Shown in pieces: positions 6,657-10,522 of a DNA stretch of 10,522 nucleotides. The notes beneath the pieces were generated by a model. The model was not told where the DNA came from. It searched no databases and worked only from the letters and a program-made list of their open reading frames with translations. Within the stretch, counting starts at the first letter, position 1, and the number at the start of each line of letters is the position of its first letter. The translations under genes were made by a program, and so were the position numbers. Location of the stretch: contig KN817812.1 in the NCBI GenBank assembly GCA_000827495.1, positions 1 through 10,522 of the forward strand, written 5' to 3'. This stretch comes from Hypholoma sublateritium FD-334 SS-4 (taxonomy: Eukaryota > Basidiomycota > Agaricomycetes > Agaricales > Strophariaceae).

Positions 6657-9600
6657 ATGTCAGGCCCGCCCAGGGAATCCGCCTCCGATGTCCGCACCCC
6701 GCCTGCCTTAACGGCTCCGTAAGTTCTGTATACTCGCAGCATTGATATGTTCTGACCCTTCCTTAATATTCTTAGCAGCTCGTCGTCGGATCGCCCACTT
6801 GACGTGGCCTTGGAAACTGCTGTCCAGCCTCCTGATGTCTTGTCGCGGTACGTATCTTGTGTATTGATCTAGCTACATTCATTGTCTCATTGATATCTAA
6901 AAGCCGACTGGAGTTCTCTGAGACTCGTCCTTCGGATACGCTTTCATCTATGTGCGTCACTCTCTCCATTTCATATCCGTATCTGAACTCATATTCCACC
7001 GATAATTAGCAATCTCGAAACCGAACAGTAAGTGCAGTGTACGTATTTCTTTCCAGGCTCATCCTAATTATCCTTCTCTAGGTCGTCTTACCTTGCTCGC
7101 ATTTCAGACCTAAGGTCGCGAATACTGAATATCAGCACCGTGTCAGTGTATTAATTTATGTGTGCTGTCGTAGCGACGCTGATCTGATTTGTTTTATCAG
7201 CCCCGAAGCGCCAGTGGAGCCTCCCAAAAATCAGCGACGGGCTATATGGCACCCTCAATCAGGTCTATTTGTGTCGCCCAATAGGACATATGTTCCAAGG
7301 ATGGAGGAAGAGCTCGGTAGCAAGCCGAATTGGTCCATACCGCGTATTCTTCCAGACGACGAACTCTTCAAGGCGTTCCGTCCCCGGATCGTGCGGAACT
7401 CGGGCGAACTTTTTGGACGACTAAATTTAACCAACAGCGCACTGTCCCAAGCTATCTGCAGTGGGTCGCACGGCTTTGTGTTGGAGGCGAGCATTACNAA
7501 CAGGTGGATTCGTCTAGAGAACGCCCTGCTTGACCTTGCCGAATACTTGCTGCCTAGGTCGGGTATTCCGGAAATCAGGTACCCCAGATTTCCGTACGAA
7601 TACGGGTACCGCGATAACCATTTCTCGAAGGACATGACTCTCAGATGCGCTATCCGTTCCCGTGATGCCTTCGTTGAACTATCTAGTCTAGTATCCTTTG
7701 TCATTGCCCTCAGTATGGATAACAATGGCTCTTATGAGACCGCCTTCTATAAGCTCAGAACCCGCCGCCACGACCCTGTGCACCCAGCTTGGTTGGATCA
7801 ACTAAAGCTCTCTCAAGTGTGCGACTTCTCGCCCAACTTCCGCGTTGGTATCGTCGTTAATCCATACACGTGTCACTGGGCTCGCGATCTTTACCAGTTT
7901 GCTTTGGCAAACGTTCCGATCTGGATCTTTTGGGGTCACCAATTCAAGAGCGTCCCCGTCGCGTACAAACCAATGGAGTATTTCCTCCCCCCCGACGATG
8001 TCATTGACAATGCAATTGATCGCTCCAGGAAAAGTAGAGATCTCATCCTCCCCTCGTATCATTTCGACATTACGGCGCCGCCCCTTCCTCTGGAACCTGA
8101 CAACTCTGCATATGGCACTGACTATCCGGTCCTCAACTCGCCAGATTCCTACCCACATCCATCTCCTTCGTCATCTGGTGCGGCGGGTTCGATGAATACA
8201 TTACCGCAAGATATACCTCTATCTCCCCCGCCATCTGACGTGGCGGTTTCTCTCTTGAATGCATCCCCGCAGGATACGCAGCAGACGTGGGCTGCGATTG
8301 ATGTTTCTCTCGCCCCTCCCTTCCCAGAGTCGTCCAACACAGTCCACAACAAAGCGAAGGCTCTGGCCGCGCTGGAGGAATTCTTTGCCAAACGTCGCGA
8401 GATACTCGAGCGACGTATAGCTACAGAGGCTCCAGTGGAACGACAGCGACGCTTAGGGAGGGAGGCAAGTGCAAAGTCTGCCGCGACCTTCAGCCGAAAA
8501 TCAACGGTTTTCGAATGGGTCGACATGGGTAATGGCGTTTATGAAAGGGTACACCTTCAATCAAAGCAAGCTGATGTCAACTGGGAAAATTACACGAGGA
8601 ATCAGCGGCAATTTACCAGCTACAACAACCAGTGGGATCTATGCCCCCAATTACCACAATATAGCGATGAATTTCCCGATGTCAACGACCCGAACGACAT
8701 CGATTACGATGATGGATATTTGAGCGACGATGGCTTTATCCCCATGAATCCCAAGAAGCCTTCGACGCTCGCCATTCCACAGGACGGGCATGTAACGAAC
8801 ACCCTTCTCGACTTGCGGAGCACACTTGAAGACTCCGGTATCGCAGTAGATGACGACGATGCCCCCCCGCTTATTGTCGCGGAAGGCTTCGATATCGGGT
8901 CTTTCCTGCGCGACTATTTTGGCTACGACCTATCTACGCCGATCAAGTGGCCAGATCAAGCAGGAAGCCGACGTGAAGAGATGGAGCCGCCCACACCTTC
9001 GAGCAGCCAGACCAAGGCACAAGCAAGGACACGCGAGGACACACCGTCTCACGCTGACTACCCCCCGCGAAACACATCTTCATTTCGTCGAGATAATTCT
9101 AGTCGCGCCGAGGCGTCCCCGCCACCACGGACGTCGTCTTCATTGTGCCGCGATGATTCGATGAGACAAGGGAACCGGCCTCTACATCGCGCACCATCCT
9201 CATCTCACTGGGGCGCGAAGGGATCTGTGTCTCGCCCAGACAAGGGTCAGACGAAGAATAAGGAAGCCGATGGTATGGAGGACACGATACTCTCGCTCTC
9301 GAAAGCCTTGATGAGCCTATCCCTTCCTACGGTGGAACTTGACGCCAGCACTGAGGCGAGTATCATCAACCTCGCTAACACTCTTGCTAGCGCAAAGGGT
9401 TCATTTGTTGACCTCCCCGCCAATTTTGATCATTCACCGTCAAACCCGTCGCCTCTTTCGCTGACAAGTGACACATTAGAGCTTTTAGTTGTTCCGGCAA
9501 CTACTCCCACTGTCTATCTTATTCGCAACTTAGGGGGAACTCTTCTTGCGGATCCTTGGGTGATCGCGACAAAAGACCCGTCCACGGTACTTCTCATCTT

Positions 9601-10369
9601 CCGAAGCAAATGGTCGACAGTTGACATCATTGCTCGTGAACTTACTCGACGCGGTGCTAGATTTAACACAGTCAAGGCGACGACTAGCCGACCGGAGCCT
9701 TCGCACCTACAGCCTATGCCTCTTGGAATTCGTCTCAAGGGCTACACGCCCACCCGTGAAGATTATGATGAGTATTTGCGCCGCCGTAATGATCTTCTTC
9801 ACGGGCCTAAGGGACGCGCAGCGCTGATGCACGGTGGAATTATTGGCCGTATTGCCCGAGATATCACAGAGCCGGGCGCTGTACTTGATGGCCCGATCTA
9901 TGGAGATAGCGTCATCTGCAGATATGAGGACCTATTTCTCGTCGACGATCAGCTTTCGGAAACCGACAAGAATATCATATGCGGCGTCTACCTTACGCAA
10001 ACTGAACAGTCTCCGGAAGGCGATAAGCTTGTTGATGGCGCAGTTCGACAGCTTTCTTGGTGGCCGCAAGATTCACTGTGGAATTCAATGGGATGTTACC
10101 TACAGAACCAATGGACGGAGTTGGCGGAGGCGTACTACGAGAAGCGATGGAACATTCTCCAGTCCGAGTTATCTATTTTTGGTGTGACTGAATGGCGCCA
10201 GACGTTAAGAAAGGCTAATCGATGGACGAAGAAGATCGAAACAGGCGCCGAACGTTACCAACGTGAATATCTAACGCATTGGTACCACGAGACACTTCTA
10301 GTAAGTTCAGTATGTAAATCAATGCTCTACGTTTACTAACTTCTACATAAGCACACCACCCGTTCCTGA
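6657..10369 (+). CDS. Gene B: ~1,125-residue protein of unknown function with five short 5' exons
   Basis: Exons are 6657-6718, 6776-6847, 6904-6951, 7010-7027, 7082-7141, 7201-10300 and probably 10352-10369. ATG 6657 has G at -3; splicing five introns yields one open frame into the large exon. Residues 1-87 are Ser/Pro-rich and polar. Residues ~98-345 form a conserved-looking region (WIRLENALLDLAEYLL ~188, GIVVNPYTCHWARDLYQFAL ~302). Then come a Pro/Ser linker (~377-450), a charged helical segment (~470-515), acidic stretches (~560-640), a Ser/Arg/Pro repeat linker (~670-790) and a second conserved-looking region (~800-1120) containing RRNDLLHGPKGRAALMHGGI and LSWWPQDSLW. No catalytic motif, signal peptide or membrane span was recognised. 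N at 7498 is the third base of ACN, so it is Thr. By general impression it belongs to a large agaricomycete hypothetical family. The 3' end is uncertain: unspliced stop 10337-10339, spliced stop 10367-10369, or continuation beyond. Confidence 0.82.
6719..6775 (+). other. Gene B intron 1 with tandem (NAGNAG) acceptor
   Basis: GTAAGT donor, 57 nt, phase 2. The acceptor reads TTAGCAG, so AG at 6774-6775 or 6777-6778 can be used. Both keep the frame and differ by a single Ser codon. Confidence 0.7.
6848..6903 (+). other. Gene B intron 2
   Basis: GTACGT donor, 56 nt, AAAG acceptor, phase 2. Excision joins LSR to RLEFSE in frame. The acceptor lacks a pyrimidine tract, so this is the weakest of the five 3' splice sites. 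Confidence 0.6.
6952..7009 (+). other. Gene B intron 3
   Basis: GTGCGT donor, 58 nt, ATTAG acceptor, phase 2. It rebuilds an ATC codon (AT+C) and joins TLSS to INLETEQ. Confidence 0.65.
7028..7081 (+). other. Gene B intron 4
   Basis: GTAAGT donor, CCTAATT branch-like site, CTCTAG acceptor, 54 nt, phase 2. It follows an 18-nt microexon (7010-7027) and rebuilds CAG (CA+G). Confidence 0.75.
7142..7200 (+). other. Gene B intron 5
   Basis: GTCAGT donor, 59 nt, TTTATCAG acceptor, phase 2. Splicing rebuilds GTC and enters the long exon at PEAPVEPP. The interior reading frame is open but lacks coding character, so retention would lose the upstream exons. Confidence 0.7.
8161..8283 (+). repeat. Intragenic tandem duplication, ~60-63 nt unit, in gene B
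   Basis: Unit 1 (8161-8220) and unit 2 (8221-8283) align from ATCTCC...CATCTG...GGCGG through GAAT.CAT..CCGCA.GATA with one 3-nt offset. The encoded segments both run from a Pro/Ser stretch to a PQD motif (LPQD and SPQD). They lie in the Pro/Ser linker and probably vary in copy number among relatives. Confidence 0.55.
9061..9240 (+). repeat. Intragenic repeat, three ~60-nt units, in gene B
   Basis: Three consecutive 60-nt blocks (9061, 9121, 9181) encode related 20-residue units of the form PPRxTSSxxRDxS, the third being the most degenerate. The block EPPTPSSSQ just before (about 8983-9009) may be a fourth, older unit. The linker is Ser/Arg/Pro-rich and likely disordered. Confidence 0.5.
10301..10351 (+). 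other. Probable gene B intron 6
   Basis: A 51-nt segment with a perfect GTAAGT donor, TTTACTAACTT branch site and ATAAG acceptor, phase 0. Splicing it adds HTTRS and a TGA at 10367-10369. The alternative frame downstream (PPVPELTIVPLGA, to 10394) looks more protein-like but would need a phase-2 junction. Confidence 0.6.
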
Positions 10370-10522
10370 ATTGACCATTGTACCACTCGGCGCCGTAAGT
10401 AACTTAACGAGGATGTGCTTTCCAATGTACTCATCCGCGGTCAGCAGTATTTTTTACCACGTACATAATGTTGTCGTTTGGCTTTGCTTTGCATTGGGGG
10501 ATCATGCATTTATATCTTGTAG
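10370..10522 (+). other. Downstream of gene B: further splice-like signals
   Basis: GTAAGT at 10395 pairs with TCAGCAG at 10441-10447 (50-nt intron, again a tandem acceptor). GTACAT at 10461 pairs with TTGTAG at the very end of the window (62 nt). These suggest that the transcript, coding or untranslated, continues past the window. No separate gene is visible. Confidence 0.35.

Noticed and set aside
7160..7200. Gene B starting at ATG 7160
   Set aside because: This ATG lies inside a well-formed intron (7142-7200), and five upstream exons join in frame to give a better start at 6657.
8149..8526. Minus-strand ORF inside gene B
   Set aside because: It is a shadow of the gene B frame over the Pro/Ser linker, with no independent signals.
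1..10522. tRNA, rRNA or CRISPR array
   Set aside because: No GGTTCGAATCC-type T-loop in cloverleaf context, no rRNA-like conserved stretch and no regularly spaced identical repeats were seen on either strand.

Overview
The window looks like nuclear DNA from a filamentous fungus, most likely a basidiomycete of the Agaricomycetes (mushroom or polypore type). The basis is gene structure. Coding stretches are broken by many very short introns (about 50-60 nt) with GTAAGT-like donors, CTAAY-like branch points and AG acceptors. There are no bacterial-style ribosome sites or operons. The two large proteins also resemble, from general familiarity and not from a search, lineage-restricted hypothetical proteins that are multi-copy in agaricomycete genomes. 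Three ambiguous bases (187, 190, 7498) suggest a draft assembly.

Layout, all convincing genes on the + strand. (1) 1-697 is a leader region with two intron-like segments and a doubtful spliced ORF (13-474), then a telomere-like CCCTAAACCCTAA box and a TATA-like box before gene A. (2) Gene A (698-3629) has three exons, two introns and about 939 codons of unknown function; one extra base near 1768-1771 breaks its frame. (3) Gene C (3758-4520) is a small two-exon gene of about 234 codons with one in-frame TGA. (4) 4521-6656 is about 2.1 kb without a convincing gene. It holds two of the three diverged copies of a ~120-130 bp repeat (the first copy overlaps the end of gene C), a GC-rich island, and a promoter-proximal array of CACGTA-containing repeats. 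(5) Gene B (6657 to about 10369) is a six- or seven-exon gene of roughly 1,125 residues. Its N-terminus is spread over five tiny exons separated by five phase-2 introns. (6) 10370-10522 holds further splice-like signals, so the 3' structure of gene B is unsettled.

No known transposase, reverse transcriptase, nuclease or enzyme signature was recognised in the three proteins. How they work together cannot be read from the sequence. Genes A and B share orientation, size class, acidic and low-complexity linkers and an apparent family character, so a linked, possibly mobile or rapidly evolving, pair is a reasonable hypothesis. The frameshift in A and the nonsense codon in C point to decay or to sequencing error.
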